A DNA stretch of 64,000 bases from Xylocopa sonorina (Eukaryota > Arthropoda > Insecta > Hymenoptera > Apidae), in contig NW_027490230.1 of the NCBI RefSeq assembly GCF_050948175.1, positions 620,001 through 684,000 of the forward strand, written 5' to 3'. The first letter of the stretch is position 1. Every line of letters starts with the position of its first letter. The notes under the pieces were generated by a model. The model ran no database searches. It was not told where the DNA came from and worked only from the letters and a program-made list of their open reading frames with translations. Of this stretch, positions 62,601 to 64,000 are shown one piece after another. The translations under genes and the position numbers were made by a program.

Positions 62601-64000
62601 TGCGATACGTAGACATCTGCAAACGCAATTTCAAAGCAAGGAAGTGTCGCATTTACATTCTTTTGAGGTGAATACGAGGTATACATGACACTGCACAATG
62701 TCTATTATATCTTATCGTGAAACATAGAAATGAGATGCGACATAGCAATCTAAGAAGCATTAGAACTCTATTGCATTGTTACGTAGACATCTCCAAACGC
62801 TATTTCCTAGCAAGGAAGTGTCGCATTTACATTCATTTGAAGCGTATGCGAGGTACACAATACAATTCGCAATGAATATTATATCTTACCATGAAACATT
62901 GAATTGAGATGCGATATCTGGTTTTAAGAAGTACTAGAACACTGTTGCTTCGATACGTAGAAATCTGCCATCGCTATAACCTAGCAAGGATGTGTCGCAT
63001 TTATATTCATTTGAGGTGTACGCGAGGTATACTTAACACTGCACAATGAATACTGTATCTTATCATGATGCATACAAATGAGATGCGATATCGCGATTTA
63101 AGAAGCATTAGAACTCTATTGCTTCGATACGTAGACATCTGCAAACGCTACTTCCTAGGAAGGAAGTGTCGCTTTTTAATTCGTTTGAAGTGTATACGTG
63201 GTATAAAGTACACTTCAAAATGAATATTATATCTTATCATGAAACATAGAAATGAGATGCGATATCGCGTTTTGAAAAGATTTAGAACCCCAATGCTACC
63301 ATACGTAGACATCTGCAAGCGCTATTTCCCAGCAAGGAAGTGTCGCATTTGCCATCATTTGAAGTGAATACGTGGAATACATGACAATCCGCAATGAATA
63401 TTATATCTTATCATAATAAATAGAAATGAGATGCGATATGGCGATTTAAGAAGCATTAGAACTCTATTGCTTCGATACGTAGACATCTGCAAGCGCTTCT
63501 TCCTAGCAAGGAAGTGTCGCATTTACATTCATTTGAATTGAATGCGATGTATACATGACAGTTCGCAATGAATATTATATCTTATAATGAAACATAGAAA
63601 TGAGATGCGATATAGCGTTTTCCGAAGCATTAGAACTCCATTGCTACGATACGTAGACATCTGCAGACGCTATTTCCAAGCAAGGAAGAGTAGCATTTAC
63701 AATCTTTTGAAGTGAATACGAGGTATACATAACACTCCACAATGAATATTATATCTTACCATGAAACATAGATATGAGATGCGATATCGCGTTTTGAGAA
63801 GCATTGGAATCTTATTGCTACGATAGGTACACATCTGCAAACGCTATTTCCTAGCAAAGAAGTCTCACATTTTCATTCATTTGAAGTGTATGCGAGGTAT
63901 AAGTGACACATCGCAATGAATATTATATCTTATCATCAAACATAGAAATGAGATACGATTTCGCGTTTTAAGAAGCATTAGAAATCTATTGCTTCGATAC
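59681..64000. repeat. Ordinary monomers to the right edge
   Basis: About 25 monomers of mixed subtype. The CGGTATACATAGCACTCC / AAAATTATACCTTATCACG pair at 61631-61675 and 61980-62025 (about two monomers apart) suggests a small local copy; otherwise no block structure was seen. The array continues past the window edge. Confidence 0.85.

Larger units (their letters stand above)
1..64000. repeat. Tandem satellite array, ~174-bp monomer, ~368 head-to-tail copies
   Basis: Every line of the window carries the same unit. Taking GATACGTAGAC as phase 1, the landmarks in order are CTATTTCCTAGCAAGGAA (about phase 23-40), GTGTCGCATTTACATTC (41-57), a variable stretch (58-95), CAATGAATATTATATCTT (93-110), ATGAAACATAGAAATGAGA (114-132), GCGATATCGC (134-143) and AAGAAGCATTAGAACTC (149-165). 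Landmark spacing is 172-175 bp, usually 174. All copies point the same way and no other sequence interrupts them. The by-eye consensus is about 36% GC with about nine CpG. Phases 1-57 are the most conserved; phases 58-95 and 141-150 vary most. Monomers generally differ by several to about twenty bases, except inside the recent duplications listed separately. Size and organisation resemble eukaryotic centromeric or pericentromeric satellites in general; the family is not recognised. No gene, promoter or RNA gene can be supported anywhere in the array. Confidence 0.98.

Noticed and set aside
1..64000. CRISPR array
   Set aside because: The repeat is one continuous 174-bp unit that varies along its length; there are no short identical repeats separated by unique spacers and no cas genes.
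1..64000. CENP-B box
   Set aside because: TTCG occurs (CTTCGATACG, CTTCGCAATG), but the required A and CGGG at the right spacing do not follow in the consensus.
1..64000. Human alpha satellite (171 bp) or Arabidopsis-type CEN180
   Set aside because: The length is similar, but the landmark motifs differ from what I know of those families; resemblance is limited to size.

Overview
The whole 64 kb window is one tandem satellite DNA array. A monomer of about 174 bp repeats head-to-tail roughly 368 times, always in the same orientation. I saw no gene, RNA gene, transposon, CRISPR array, inversion or unique-sequence island. Monomer length was measured from successive GATACGTAGAC landmarks (72, 244, 418, 593, 767, 941: steps of 172, 174, 175, 174 and 174). 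A consensus read by eye is about 36% GC. It has about nine CpG per monomer, more than base composition predicts. It also carries short dyads: GCGATATCGC, TACGTA, and TTCCT/AGGAA around a 4-base loop.

The organism is a eukaryote, since long uniform 170-180 bp satellites are typical of eukaryotic centromeric or pericentromeric heterochromatin. I do not recognise the satellite family and cannot name the species. It does not look like human alpha satellite or Arabidopsis CEN180, and I found no CENP-B box. The retained CpGs suggest weak germline methylation or recent homogenisation. A centromeric role is an inference from repeat size and organisation only.

Layout. Positions 1-915 are divergent monomers. 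Positions 916-6823 hold a 2260-bp, 13-monomer higher-order repeat (HOR) in 2.6 nearly identical copies. Positions 6824-8900 are mixed monomers, including a block (7141-7885) that reappears at 48.8-49.6 kb. Positions 8900-10883 hold a short block in three versions plus a monomer with a 41-bp deletion. Positions 10.9-22.2 kb are a long mostly monomeric stretch. Positions 22.2-22.8 kb hold a block repeated at 44, 47 and 50 kb. Positions 25.16-26.08 and 28.64-29.38 kb are a duplicate pair differing by one whole monomer. Positions 33.9-35.0 kb are the most indel-worn part. Positions 35.7-38.3 kb hold an 11-monomer-offset duplication. Positions 39.1-40.5 kb hold a 6-monomer-offset duplication. Positions 44.1-52.9 kb are a mosaic dominated by a 1508-bp block copied 5900 bp away at about 99.7% identity. 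Positions 56.5-59.7 kb are a nested cluster with spacings of 3, 8 and 9 monomers. The remainder to 64 kb is ordinary monomers.

There is no gene cooperation to describe. Repeat spacings are close to whole multiples of the monomer, so copies stay in register, as expected for unequal exchange or in-register replication slippage. The array therefore looks like a patchwork of amplifications of different ages. Short open reading frames arise on both strands because 174 is divisible by 3, so a frame open in one monomer often continues into the next. I treat none of them as genes. Identities and boundaries were judged by eye, without alignment software.
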